From Bacteroidaceae bacterium (GTDB taxonomy: Bacteria; Bacteroidota; Bacteroidia; Bacteroidales; Bacteroidaceae), in the NCBI GenBank assembly GCA_017520935.1, contig JAFXEF010000018.1, positions 1 to 64,000 on the forward strand: a stretch of 64,000 bases of DNA, given 5' to 3'. The position numbers and the translations under genes are program-made. Below the pieces are notes generated by a model. It had not been told where the DNA came from, made no database searches, and was given only the letters and a program-made list of their open reading frames with translations. The number at the start of each line of letters is the position of its first letter. Position 1 is the stretch's first letter. Below are positions 38,401 to 47,179 of the stretch, piece after piece.

Positions 38401-40785
38401 GCCACCGCTCTTTGTTCCGGAGCCTGTGCCACCCCAACCCTCAAGGTTGTTCATTGCCCACCAGGCAATAAAGGCAGGACCAGCAACGAAGGCCTTGGCT
38501 GACTCGTCATCATAACCATACTTGCGCTTGCCACCTTCTTCCATAGTCAGGAACTTGCGCCACACCTCTTCAAGGCCGACCAGTTGCAGGGGCATATTGA
38601 TGCCATGCAGGGCCATCCAGTCGATCTCCTGCTGCCAGCGTGTCCAGGTCCATGAGGTCATGGAGTAACCGAAAGTACAGGTGTTCAAGTAGTAGCGATA
38701 CTTGGCATCGCTGACGTGGGTCTCCTCTACTGTAGGCAGAGGCAACTCGCTGAGGTCGGCATATGCCGCACCCTCATTCTTCACAGCCACGGTCTTCTCA
38801 TTGAGCGAGTTCCATGAGATATTGATATGGGCAATATGATTGAGGTACCAACCGAGACCTGTGGTGATAGCGCTAATGGTCGTACCCTTGACGAGAATCT
38901 TACCCTCCTCGCTACCGAGAACAAATGTTTCTTGTTTGGAATTCAACGATGGGTCAAGTACAAACTTAAACTTCTCGGCTGTGCCTGCTCCACCGATGCG
39001 GTTTACAAGGGCAACTACGGCATCGGGATTCTCTACAGATGGTGCCTCGGTATAGACAAGGGTAATGGTGCAGTTTTCTTCGTCTACCACGATGCTCCAT
39101 GTGTAGCCGGGGATTTCCGTGGCGGAGAAGAGTTCGGTGTTGAGAGTGCTTATTTCTAACAAGCCGTTTGTCTCAATAGCATTTTCACCATATTTAACCT
39201 CAACGGAGTTTTCTTTTGCCACATCATCTGTTGCAAAGATATAATGTGTTCTATTATACACAAGGGTAACAGTGCCATTTGTAACATCAACAACTATCTC
39301 CCAAGAATATGCCGTCACATCTGTTGCACTGAATTTATTGACGTCAACGTTTTCTATAACGTCCCCATCCTTAATAGCATTACCATCATACTTCACCTCT
39401 ACCTCTTCACCTGTGGTGTTGTCCAATCTAAAAGTTAGAGATTCTGCGACATCAATATTTACAGGAATGTCATAAATCATTCTGTTTGCATTCGCATCTG
39501 CCGTTTCTGCAATTCCCCAGGAACTATCCAAACGAAGACGTATTCTGGTAAAACACTTTGATGCATCGGCAGGTACAGTAAATTCAGCGGTTGATATGTC
39601 ATTGCTGTTGCTCTTTTCTGTACCTATAGTACCTAAGTGTGTTTCAAAAGTTCCATCTCCATCCTTGTCAATCCAGATGTTAGCTACAAGTATCTGACTT
39701 GTTTGGTTCTTAGGAAAGGTCAGGTTAAATTTGTGAACACTACCAGCCTTAAGCACGATGCCTTTGTCCTCTGCAACAACATACATATCTGCAGCAGATG
39801 TGGGAGCACTAAGGCCAGACAACACCGTAGTCTCATCCAATTTTAGATCAGTCAAATACTGCCCATAACTGTTAATGGTGCTTGTTTCATCCGTAAACGT
39901 AGGAACGGTTCCTGCATATTTATCAATCCTATCTATCAACCACTTATAGCATCCATTTCCAACATTGGTATAGATCCCGGTACCAGCAGTGGTATTGCCA
40001 TCGTGCCCCAAATTGAATGAGTTGTCAAAGCGTGAGATAGTAACATAGCCATCTTCATCGGCTTCTGATACGTTCCATACAGCAAGACCTGTACCAGCAT
40101 CCCAATTATTGGATGTACTTAGTCCTATATACTGACCAGCATTGTCTTTATCCTCAAATACATAGCCATTGGCTGTCGGTATCATATAAAGGTATGAAGG
40201 TGTCTCTTGGAAAGATATGGCGGTTGTACCAACCTTTGTAAAGTTAAGATACGTACCCGTAGGACTCTTCAAAGTATAATACGTCTGTATGTCCTTGGGA
40301 TAATCATCCAATGAGAATTTTAATCTTGTTGCAGTTTTATTGCCACCTTCAGCATTGTTGTACATTGGCATGCCTGCTGTAGGAGAAGAATTGTTGTCCC
40401 AACCGATAAAGTTTGTCGCATCCTTTGAGATAGTTACATACTCATCAACAGAAGTAAATATCCATTCATGACCAGTGGAGTTTATTACGGCATTCCATTC
40501 ACGTCCACCAATACCTACAAAAGTACCATTTGCATTCCTCATCTTCCATTTACCGTCTGCACCTGCCTCAAAATATATGATACAGGGCTTGGCATTCAGG
40601 CTGATGTTGTTGGTCGTTGTATTGGCATTGGGCTCATTTATCCCTAATGTCTGTATGTCAAGATAGAGTCCTGACGTGCTTTCCTTCAAGGCATACATTT
40701 TGCCCGCTTCGGGACTAAATTCTGCTCGGCCTGTGGCCACCCCCAATACCGCAAGTAAAAGGGTCAGTAGAGTTGTCTTTTTCAT
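35419..40785 (-). CDS. Giant secreted GH89 alpha-N-acetylglucosaminidase-like protein
   Basis: A 1788-residue secreted protein from the ATG at 40785 that begins the signal peptide (MKKTTLLTLLLAVLGVATGRA); the frame extending to 40905 would lie upstream of the promoter. Order of parts: beta-trefoil/ricin-like modules (about 22-310), a beta-sandwich region, two diverged copies of a roughly 55-residue unit (about 460-570, SWEIVVDVTNGTVTLVY and SWSIVVDEENCTITLVY), then NAGLU domains. These comprise an N-terminal domain from about 590, a catalytic barrel from about 698 (YRYYLNTCTFGYSMTSWTW) and a helical C-terminal domain to about 1350. Likely catalytic Glu residues are in FHEGGGAG (about 901) and APEAIEQTP (about 1020). 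It ends with YNLAGQRL...GINIIGNKKVIVK. Probably removes terminal GlcNAc from host or mucin glycans. Confidence 0.9.
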   Translation of the reverse strand: MKKTTLLTLLLAVLGVATGRAEFSPEAGKMYALKESTSGLYLDIQTLGINEPNANTTTNNISLNAKPCIIYFEAGADGKWKMRNANGTFVGIGGREWNAVINSTGHEWIFTSVDEYVTISKDATNFIGWDNNSSPTAGMPMYNNAEGGNKTATRLKFSLDDYPKDIQTYYTLKSPTGTYLNFTKVGTTAISFQETPSYLYMIPTANGYVFEDKDNAGQYIGLSTSNNWDAGTGLAVWNVSEADEDGYVTISRFDNSFNLGHDGNTTAGTGIYTNVGNGCYKWLIDRIDKYAGTVPTFTDETSTINSYGQYLTDLKLDETTVLSGLSAPTSAADMYVVAEDKGIVLKAGSVHKFNLTFPKNQTSQILVANIWIDKDGDGTFETHLGTIGTEKSNSNDISTAEFTVPADASKCFTRIRLRLDSSWGIAETADANANRMIYDIPVNIDVAESLTFRLDNTTGEEVEVKYDGNAIKDGDVIENVDVNKFSATDVTAYSWEIVVDVTNGTVTLVYNRTHYIFATDDVAKENSVEVKYGENAIETNGLLEISTLNTELFSATEIPGYTWSIVVDEENCTITLVYTEAPSVENPDAVVALVNRIGGAGTAEKFKFVLDPSLNSKQETFVLGSEEGKILVKGTTISAITTGLGWYLNHIAHINISWNSLNEKTVAVKNEGAAYADLSELPLPTVEETHVSDAKYRYYLNTCTFGYSMTSWTWTRWQQEIDWMALHGINMPLQLVGLEEVWRKFLTMEEGGKRKYGYDDESAKAFVAGPAFIAWWAMNNLEGWGGTGSGTKSGGTWAGAGGVQNDAWYVRQKELAGKITAAQRALGMQPVLPGWSGMVPTNFAEKSGYATRSNGGNWAGDFVRPLLLSVSNADYAEIAADYYECLHAVMGESQYYSMDPFHEGGGAGTMEDYEALYAAMEAAKPGSQWVIQQWQWSNTQKYSLTAVPAGRLIVLDLFSDGSPAFDNYNGYAPQDAVFCAIPNFGGRSGLMGRLQNVTDNYFKFKEKYASIKGIGAAPEAIEQTPVTYDLIFQLPWMNGVKPDVAAWVDNYAIARYGQDNAVVKEAWSLLRQGPLNYGADGIQGPVEDVWAARPNLDANPASAWGKTLNHAGGTYTKARRQMLIDATYKLLSQHEALGLAEGSVYESNYNYDLVEFIGAVMADYAYDLLLGIKEKQKEGMVNPAWQFYLTRREGFLNLLLDVDAFKGTNLNFRLGKWTQEARDAAAEVEGATTATADWYEFNNARTIVSTWSSPGTNLNDYSYRSWQGLIKDLYYPRWKYFFDHECKAGEYQFFEWNWAHGMTHEVGQTTVSTTRLTEGEPGYAYTREPEGNTVEKAKEILDKYIVPLQIGDSTYYAYRHLTNDLTPMITVVAEPGETIDVSPYFISLGQLHVYGDFIDLKDNRGTDLSQIPVRSDIADGVYIATIDLNDGTMLEFAVVINPAYNGVYNINYKDGDKDAPVFVRYNEDKDNSNNVGYKLIAEGTYSADALADKMFTIVPKGAGYSISAQGKYLKQPNLSYWNHLMFSDNAAEAGAYIFEETAELSKIFKIRSTGSGINYVNDYDKLVFGNDNSDKENLATFTLSEVNSYPLTISEAGMATLCLPFNVMLPEGMTAYDFASTNVMEEGEGAYICIMQSIAGSGNTLNAGTPVIVKAEPGDYTLRITMSDRWPISSLPGSLLRGNFTKQELVQGTDVKKFILMNEDPGLGFYRMQESGTIGANKCWMEWTTPEGQAEARSFRIRFEQGETGIVNVESQPTGQYIYNLAGQRLSVPQKGINIIGNKKVIVK

Positions 40786-40849
40786 AAGTGATTGTGTATT
40801 ATCTATTGTCTTGTTTTTAAGGATGATATATATGGTATAGATTTCGGGA

Positions 40850-40881
40850 CAAAGATAGATATTATAAAGAAAATGTGCAAG
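40850..40881 (-). promoter_or_regulatory. Promoter of the GH89 gene
   Basis: On the minus strand CTTG, a 20-base spacer and TATCTTTG (exact -7). The -33 element lies inside the argH terminator stem. The -7 box is 64 bases before the ATG at 40785. Confidence 0.65.
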
Positions 40882-40905
40882 CAATACAGAGATATATGCT
40901 TGCAC
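40875..40905 (-). terminator. argH terminator overlapping next promoter
   Basis: On the minus strand GTGCAAGCA ... TGCTTGCAC (perfect 9-bp stem, 13-base loop) followed by ATTTTCTTT, 22 bases after the argH stop. The right arm contains the -33 element of the GH89 promoter. Confidence 0.7.
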
Positions 40906-40927
40906 TTATATGGGGAATTCTAAAGTT

Positions 40928-42223
40928 TTATTCACCAAACTCCTTCATCACACGGAGGAGCTTCTCCCGTATGTGGTCGTTGCAGAGGTTGCCGATGCTT
41001 CCTTCGTGTGTGTGGTGCACCTCACGGGTGGGGCTGTAGGTGTGGTTCTGCACCTGCATACCTATCTGCCGGTAAGCTTCACGGAAGGGTATGCCTTGCA
41101 GTGCCAGTCGGTTGACATCCTCTACGGTGAAGAGGTAGTCATACTTGGGATCGCTGAGTATATCACGATTGATACGTATATGCTGTAGCATCATGTCGCA
41201 CATGGTGAGGCACGACTTGATCTCCTCGATAGCCGGGAACATCACATCCTTCAGCAGTTGGAAATCGCGCTGATAGCCTACCGGCAGGTTAGTGGTCATC
41301 AAGGCCACCTCACCCGCCACACTCTGCAAGCGGTTACACTTGGCACGCATAATCTCAAACACATCGGGGTTCTTCTTATGCGGCATGATGCTGCTGCCTG
41401 TGGTATATTCGTCGGGGAAGCTGATGAACCCGAAGTTCTGGTTGATGAAGAGGCATACATCCATGGCAAAGCGCCCCAGCGTAGAAGCTACGGCACCTAT
41501 GGCATAGGCCGTGGCACGTTCGGTCTTTCCACGGCTCATCTGGGCAGCCACCACATTGTAGTGCATCGTCTCGAAGTGGAGCAACTCGGTGGTCATCGTG
41601 CGGTTGAGCGGGAACGATGATCCGTAGCCTGCTGCCGAGCCCAAGGGGTTCTGGTTGGCCACACGATAGGCTGCCGCCACAAGCTGCAAGTCATCGACAA
41701 GGGTTTCGGCATAAGCGCCAAACCACAGTCCGAACGAGGAGGGCATAGCTATCTGCAGATGGGTATAGCCGGGCATCAGCACCTCCTTGTATTGCTCGCT
41801 GAGTGCTTGCAGGCGGTCGAACAGGTGCACCGCCTCATGGGCGATATTCCTAATCTCGTCGCGGAAGTAGAGCTTGAGGTCTACCAACACCTGGTCGTTG
41901 CGCGATCGGCCGGAGTGTATCTTCTTGCCCACATCGCCGAGGCGCTGGGTGAGCAGCAGTTCCACTTGTGAGTGTACGTCCTCAATACCCTCCTCGATGG
42001 TAAACTTCCCGTCAAGTATTTCTTGCCTGATCTCTTCCAGTCCGGCCAGCAATACGGGCAGTTCCTCTTTACCAATCAGTCCGATACTCTCCAACATACG
42101 GATGTGTGCCATAGAGCCTTCCACATCGTAACGTGCCAAGCGGAGGTCAAGCTCACGGTCATTACCCACCGTGAAGGTTTCTATCATCTTATCAGGCTCG
42201 TAGCCTTTGTCCCATAATTTCAT
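40928..42223 (-). CDS. argH: Argininosuccinate lyase
   Basis: A 431-residue fumarase/aspartase-superfamily enzyme that splits argininosuccinate into arginine and fumarate, the last step of arginine synthesis. The signature GSSIMPHKKNPDVFE, the SGRSRNDQVLVDLKLYFRD segment and GYTHLQIAMPSSFGLW are all present. The N-terminus KLWDKGYEPDKMIETFTVGNDRELD resembles that of other Bacteroidetes ArgH. No other arginine genes are near; it lies between two carbohydrate-active secreted proteins on the same strand and ends in its own terminator. Confidence 0.97.
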   Translation of the reverse strand: MKLWDKGYEPDKMIETFTVGNDRELDLRLARYDVEGSMAHIRMLESIGLIGKEELPVLLAGLEEIRQEILDGKFTIEEGIEDVHSQVELLLTQRLGDVGKKIHSGRSRNDQVLVDLKLYFRDEIRNIAHEAVHLFDRLQALSEQYKEVLMPGYTHLQIAMPSSFGLWFGAYAETLVDDLQLVAAAYRVANQNPLGSAAGYGSSFPLNRTMTTELLHFETMHYNVVAAQMSRGKTERATAYAIGAVASTLGRFAMDVCLFINQNFGFISFPDEYTTGSSIMPHKKNPDVFEIMRAKCNRLQSVAGEVALMTTNLPVGYQRDFQLLKDVMFPAIEEIKSCLTMCDMMLQHIRINRDILSDPKYDYLFTVEDVNRLALQGIPFREAYRQIGMQVQNHTYSPTREVHHTHEGSIGNLCNDHIREKLLRVMKEFGE

Positions 42224-42244
42224 TGTCTTCTGTTTTTTATTTAG

Positions 42245-45163
42245 TTATTCGCCCATCTCTTTCTTGAGCTGCGATGTGGCTTTCTGTATCATGTCGTGCG
42301 TACCGCTACCGTCGCCCACGTAGCTCACCACCATATCGGCATAGTCGATAGCCTTCTGCAGGCCGCTGCTGCGGCTCGGGTGACGCTGCTTGGCCCGGGT
42401 GATGAGGGGAAGCAGTTCGCCCAGGTCCTCCAACTCGGCAAGGTTGCCGGGGCGCATGGTGTTGATGGCAGCGTTGAGAGCCGAGGTGATGGTACCAACC
42501 TCTTCGGCATTGACAGCCTCGGGCTGGCTATCGGCAAGCTGCAGCAGATGGTTGGCTACGGCATACTGCTCCATCAGTCGGGCATAGCCATGAGGTGCCC
42601 AAGGCGCATGGTCGGGTACCTTCACAGCCAGAGCATGCCAAGCCTCCTGTGCCTGCTTGCGCTCAGCTACGATGAGTAGCAACTCCTCCAAGCCATGGAT
42701 GTCGGCACCACTGCCTGCATTGCTGCCTGTGGTGGCAATGCGCAGGTAGTGTGTCTGGTTGCGGTCGAGGGCGTAGTCGGGAATGAAGGTGCGCTCGCCC
42801 ACGGTGAGGGTATAGAGGTTACCGTGTGTACCACTCTCAGTGGTAGGACGGTTGGCTGTGACGTTGGCCAGGTCGCTGTCGAGGGTGATGGTGGCATCGG
42901 CCCAGTTGTCGATACCAGTGGTACCCATGGCCAAGGGACCATACATCAATGTACCTGTCCACATGGGAGCAAACGGGGTGTTGGTCTCACCTGGTGCTGT
43001 AGCAGCAGTGGTCATGCGGTCGGGGCCGTAGTTGACGTGCTTGGTGAAGGGGAGATGCACCTCTACGACATCACCCCTCCTCCACTTGCGGGCCGGAATG
43101 GTCACATAGGTGCAGGGCGCATAGTCAGCAGCCACCTCTTCGCCATTAAGCGTAATCCTCACGCCTTCGGTTGCCCAGTAGGGGATACGGAGCTTCATGG
43201 CAAATCTGCCACGGCCCTTGGCTATGCGTATGGTGCTGTGCTCGGCAGGCCATGCACACTCCTGTTCCAGGATGACACCCTGCTCGTCCCACTTGGCCAC
43301 AGAGGGGAGGTAGAGGCCCACCCAGATGCAGTCGTCAGAGGTGAAGTAGGCAGCCTCCTGGTACTTGACATGGTTTTCCGAACCTGTACCGCCACAGCAG
43401 CTCTCCTGTGGCGTGCGGTTGCCCCAAGGCTTCGAGGCATTGAGACCTACGGCATAGTGGTAGGTGGTGAGGTAGTGCTCGGGATGGAGCGAACCTACTA
43501 TCTGGTTGTAGAGCACGCGCTCGTAGTAGTCCATGTAACGGGCATCATCGGGGTTGAAGCAGTTGAGATCCTTGGTCAGCTTGGCCAGGTTGTAGGCACA
43601 GCAGGTCTCGTTCAGCGTGGGGTTGGGACACATCTCGCGACGATGGTTCATGTAGACGTTGGTGTTCATGCTGAGCACCTGTGTGTAAGGTTGGCGGAAC
43701 ATCTCGCCGTTTCCTACTCCCCCCATGGCATAGCTGTAGCGGCCTTGTACCATGCCCCAGAAGTTCTCGGCGATGTTGTGGTAATAGGGGTTTCCGTTGC
43801 CACGAAAACTACGCAGTGCACTGGTAATCTTCGGGATATGCTGGTTGGCATGACGGGTGCGTATGTCATCGATATTACGCGACAGGGGTTCGTAGAAGGC
43901 GGGTGAGTCAAAGAAGTTCGAGGCTTCGAGCAACCGTTCCTTCTCCACGGGGTCCTTCACCATCTCCGACAGGCGTGCCAGCGACTCGCCCGTACCGCCA
44001 TCCTCACCGGCGATATACATGTCCCACATCTCGTAGCGGTTTCCCGGTGTGGCACGACGCTCCTCGCGGGTGCCGTCGGTCTTCACATAGGTGCGGTAGT
44101 GCAGGCGGTTCCATACCCACAGCCCCATGTCCTTGGCTATGAGCAAAGCCTTGGCGGCCACCCTCTTGTCGTCAACGTAGGTTGCAATATCTATGAGTCC
44201 GGCCAGCTGCTTATGTATAGAATAGTAGGGTGCCCACACCCAGGCTTCGTTGTTGTAGCCGCGATACATCTCGATGAGTGCGGGATGGTGGGCAGGGATG
44301 GCATTGAGGTATCCGTAGCCATATTTCTCCCACTCCGTCTTATGTTGGTCGAAAGCCTCCCAAGTACCCTTCATCTCGCGCAGTTCGGCCTCAGGGGCAA
44401 AGTCGCGAGCCTCCCAGTAGCGGCCCAGCGAGTCGTCCCACACGAAGGTGCGCTCCTGACATAGGCGCAACTCATCCACCATACGCTTCACGCGGGAGAG
44501 CAGCTCGGCCTTCTGCTCCTTGTCGGTAGCGCTGGCATAGGCGAATGCCAAGGCCGACATGTAGTGACCCGAGCCGTGGCCCTTGAGCTTCGTGGTGGGA
44601 GAGTCCCAACCGTCCGATACGGTGTAACCCTCGGTGGGCAGCCCATAGGTGTCGCGGTAGTTGTATAGTTGCTGGGTAACATCCCAGGACAATATCTCGC
44701 GGATAGCCAGGTCGCGGTTCGAGGTGAGGCGGTTATCGCCCGTGAGGCGCACCTTGTCGAGTGGGATAGGCTCGGCAACGGGCATGTTCGAAGGCACCTT
44801 GTAGGCCTCTGGACTCACGCGCACCTTGGCTGTGACGGGGTAGCCGTTGGGGGTGGTGTTGTCGCCGGTGACATAGCCGTCTACGGTGTAGCTCTTGCCG
44901 GCAGGGTAGCGGGCAGCGTCGGCCTGCTCCTGCTCGGTAGCCAGGGCAGCATTGCTCCAGCGCACCTGACGGTAGGCTTGCGTGCCGTCGCTATAGGTGA
45001 CAAGCAGCTGGTAGGGCAGGCGGGGTGCCGTGCCTACGGGGCAGCTGACGCTGACGGGTTCCACTTCCGCGATAGTCCGCTGAACATCTTGCGCAGAAAC
45101 ATGACTTGCAGTTGTCAGCATGGCTGCCATGCAACCGAAGATAACCAGTTGGCGTATTGTCAT
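42245..45163 (-). CDS. DUF1680 glycoside hydrolase (GH127/GH146-like)
   Basis: A 972-residue secreted enzyme: signal peptide (ending SHVSAQ), a short Ig-like domain (about 30-120), then the DUF1680 (alpha/alpha)6-barrel (about 155-640) and beta-sandwich C-terminal regions. The family uses a cysteine nucleophile in a Zn-Cys site; the matching elements are NETCCAYN (about 520) and ESCCGGTGSENHVKY (about 590). The CC-x-GTG-x-EN-H-x-KY form is closer to GH146 than GH127. The expected activity is beta-L-arabinofuranosidase on plant arabinans or glycoproteins. Twenty-one bases upstream of argH, so argH may be read from its transcript. Confidence 0.88.
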   Translation of the reverse strand: MTIRQLVIFGCMAAMLTTASHVSAQDVQRTIAEVEPVSVSCPVGTAPRLPYQLLVTYSDGTQAYRQVRWSNAALATEQEQADAARYPAGKSYTVDGYVTGDNTTPNGYPVTAKVRVSPEAYKVPSNMPVAEPIPLDKVRLTGDNRLTSNRDLAIREILSWDVTQQLYNYRDTYGLPTEGYTVSDGWDSPTTKLKGHGSGHYMSALAFAYASATDKEQKAELLSRVKRMVDELRLCQERTFVWDDSLGRYWEARDFAPEAELREMKGTWEAFDQHKTEWEKYGYGYLNAIPAHHPALIEMYRGYNNEAWVWAPYYSIHKQLAGLIDIATYVDDKRVAAKALLIAKDMGLWVWNRLHYRTYVKTDGTREERRATPGNRYEMWDMYIAGEDGGTGESLARLSEMVKDPVEKERLLEASNFFDSPAFYEPLSRNIDDIRTRHANQHIPKITSALRSFRGNGNPYYHNIAENFWGMVQGRYSYAMGGVGNGEMFRQPYTQVLSMNTNVYMNHRREMCPNPTLNETCCAYNLAKLTKDLNCFNPDDARYMDYYERVLYNQIVGSLHPEHYLTTYHYAVGLNASKPWGNRTPQESCCGGTGSENHVKYQEAAYFTSDDCIWVGLYLPSVAKWDEQGVILEQECAWPAEHSTIRIAKGRGRFAMKLRIPYWATEGVRITLNGEEVAADYAPCTYVTIPARKWRRGDVVEVHLPFTKHVNYGPDRMTTAATAPGETNTPFAPMWTGTLMYGPLAMGTTGIDNWADATITLDSDLANVTANRPTTESGTHGNLYTLTVGERTFIPDYALDRNQTHYLRIATTGSNAGSGADIHGLEELLLIVAERKQAQEAWHALAVKVPDHAPWAPHGYARLMEQYAVANHLLQLADSQPEAVNAEEVGTITSALNAAINTMRPGNLAELEDLGELLPLITRAKQRHPSRSSGLQKAIDYADMVVSYVGDGSGTHDMIQKATSQLKKEMGE

Positions 45164-45305
45164 AGTATTTGCTATATATAGGAATATATTGCAAAGTAAA
45201 TAAAAAAAGTTGAATATTCCATTATTCTATACGGAAAACAGCCATCGGTCTACAATAGTGCGCATGGTGATAGGTATATGTAAAAAGGATGAGTGCGTGA
45301 GGTAT

Positions 45306-45337
45306 AAAAAGGAGGGACCTCACGAAGAAATCCCTCC
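45306..45337 (-). terminator. tdh terminator
   Basis: On the minus strand GGAGGGA ... TCCCTCC (7-bp stem) followed by TTTTT, about 25 bases after the tdh stop. Confidence 0.7.
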
Positions 45338-45362
45338 CTGTGGTGTGATTGGAGTTGTTAGA

Positions 45363-46388
45363 TTAGTTCCACTCGAGCACTACCTTGCCGCACTGGCCTG
45401 ACTCCATCACGTCGAAGCCCTTCTGGAAGTCGGCGATGGGGAAGTGGTGGGTGATTACGGGTGAGAGGTCGAGGCCCGAGATGAGCATCTGCTCCATCTT
45501 GTACCAAGTCTCCCACATCTCACGGCCATAGATACCCTTGATGGTGAGTGCCTTGAAGATGATCTCGCTCCAGTCAACCGTGGTGGTAGGAGGCAGGATA
45601 CCGAGCTGGGCAATCTTGGAGCCGTTATACATCTTGGCCACCATCTCGCGGAAGGCCACGGGAGCGCCTGACATCTCAAGACCTACGTCGAAGCCGCGGA
45701 TGCCGAGCTGGTCCATAGCGCCCTGTACGGTCTCGCCCTTAGAGGCATTGACGGTGCAGGTAGCACCCATCTTCTTGGCTATCTCGAGGCGGTAGTCGCT
45801 AAGGTCTGTAACCACAATGTTCTTGGCACCGGCAAACTTGGCGATGGCGGTAGCCATAGTGCCGATGAGACCTGCACCTGTGATGAGCACGTCCTCGCCG
45901 AGAAGCGGGAAGGAGAGTGCAGTATGGGTTGCGTTGCCGAAGGGATCCATGATGGCGGCCATGTCGTCAGAGATACGGTCATCGAGCTTCACCACATTTG
46001 ACTCGGGAATGCTGAGATACTCGGCAAAGGCTCCATCGCGGTTGACACCCACACCAATGCTGTTCTCGCAGATATGCTGCAGGCCACGGCGGCAGTTGCG
46101 GCAGTGTCCGCAAGCGATATGCCCCTCGCCAGTCACACGGTCGCCAACCTTGATGTTGCGCACACCAGGGCCTACCTCGGCTACCACACCTACATACTCG
46201 TGACCGATAGTCATGGGAGTCTTGATGGTCTTCTGGCTCCACTCATCCCACTTGTAGATGTGCAGGTCGGTACCGCAGATGGCGGTCTTCTTGATTTTGA
46301 TGAGCACATCGTTCACACCCACTGCGGGCATGGGAACGTCTTCCATCCAAATGCCCTTTCCGGGCTCTTTCTTCACTAACGCTTTCAT
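45363..46388 (-). CDS. tdh: L-threonine 3-dehydrogenase
   Basis: A 341-residue zinc-dependent medium-chain dehydrogenase, the exact length of bacterial Tdh, oxidising threonine to 2-amino-3-ketobutyrate with NAD. Features: catalytic zinc Cys in [32 protein letters not shown], structural zinc cysteines in [19 protein letters not shown], and the NAD fold [34 protein letters not shown] is diagnostic of Tdh over sorbitol dehydrogenases. The start is the ATG at 46388, 14 codons inside the longest frame. A terminator follows. Confidence 0.95.
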   Translation of the reverse strand: MKALVKKEPGKGIWMEDVPMPAVGVNDVLIKIKKTAICGTDLHIYKWDEWSQKTIKTPMTIGHEYVGVVAEVGPGVRNIKVGDRVTGEGHIACGHCRNCRRGLQHICENSIGVGVNRDGAFAEYLSIPESNVVKLDDRISDDMAAIMDPFGNATHTALSFPLLGEDVLITGAGLIGTMATAIAKFAGAKNIVVTDLSDYRLEIAKKMGATCTVNASKGETVQGAMDQLGIRGFDVGLEMSGAPVAFREMVAKMYNGSKIAQLGILPPTTTVDWSEIIFKALTIKGIYGREMWETWYKMEQMLISGLDLSPVITHHFPIADFQKGFDVMESGQCGKVVLEWN

Positions 46389-46427
46389 TTTGTGTGTACT
46401 ATTTAGTAATGTAACATATATCTGCTG

Positions 46428-46435
46428 CAAAGATA
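46428..46435 (-). promoter_or_regulatory. -7 box of tdh
   Basis: On the minus strand TATCTTTG, exact TAnnTTTG, 40 bases before the ATG at 46388. Confidence 0.5.
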
Positions 46436-47179
46436 CTTTTTTATTGGATATATTGAGCTGTTATGACGAAAAATATTACGAAAAAGAGAGTGTGTAGCGA
46501 GCCACATGCCCGACGACACATCCTAAAGCGGCCAAACAGAATCGTCGGTTTCATGGCGATTAAGCCTCTATTCTTATCTGGGCAGATTATTTTCACACAT
46601 TACCGAACATGCAAAGATATAGCTTTCCCACATATCCGCCAACGGCTGTCCAGCCAATTCCGCCTATCTGCGGACAGCTTACGGCAGCCGATTTTCCCCT
46701 GTAAAGGAGGCGATTTTTGTTTCTACGCGATGAAAATTTTGTTTTATCGCGTAGAAACAAAATTTTCTTCGTGAGGCTGTTTTTCTTCAATGCCATCTGT
46801 TTGTCCGGCAATACCGACATACTGTTGCTTTCCGATACTCTATTTGTTGCCAATTCCAACTAAACTTAGAAAGAAATCAAAACCAAATACGGACTACACA
46901 CCTTTGACCGCCTAAGAGCCAATATGCAAGTCGTGGTTATTCGGGAGAAGTCGTTTTTTTTGGGGGGGGAGCATAATAAACAGGCTGGAGGAATATGACA
47001 CGTAAGCTATACGAATCTTGATTATTCTATTCAGATTAAAATCATTCAGCAGAAATCTCAATAGAAGAATACCCTCCCTTCTTCTTGCCACTCTGCGCAA
47101 TGCGTTGGTTGTTAGCCAGAATAGAAGGTATTTAAATCTCCATACCGTTATTTTTAGAGCTGGATATGGGACTTCCTAC
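46436..47179. other. AT-rich intergenic region with decayed fragments
   Basis: No credible gene. It holds a long hairpin (46719-46758), an adjacent T and G homopolymer run (about 46953-46969), and, on the minus strand just downstream of the cytosine methyltransferase, a short frame ending about 47047 that reads like a protein C-terminus (NNQRIAQSGKKKGGYSSIE) with an in-frame stop about 30 residues upstream. I take this as decayed mobile-element DNA at the left edge of the island. Confidence 0.5.
46719..46758. repeat. 13-bp-stem hairpin in the island's left edge
   Basis: GTTTCTACGCGAT pairs perfectly with ATCGCGTAGAAAC across an A/T loop. T/A-rich sequence flanks both sides. It could be a terminator or an element end. 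Confidence 0.55.

Noticed and set aside
40786..40905. 40-residue N-terminal extension of the GH89 protein
   Set aside because: It overlaps the promoter and argH terminator, and the signal peptide starts at 40785.
42695..43906. 403-residue open frame antisense to the DUF1680 enzyme
   Set aside because: Shadow of a G+C-rich coding sequence: no domain, and the sense strand has clear family motifs.
46912..47100. 62-residue frame in the island's left flank
   Set aside because: Runs through the homopolymer tracts, lacks homology-like features and has no ribosome site.
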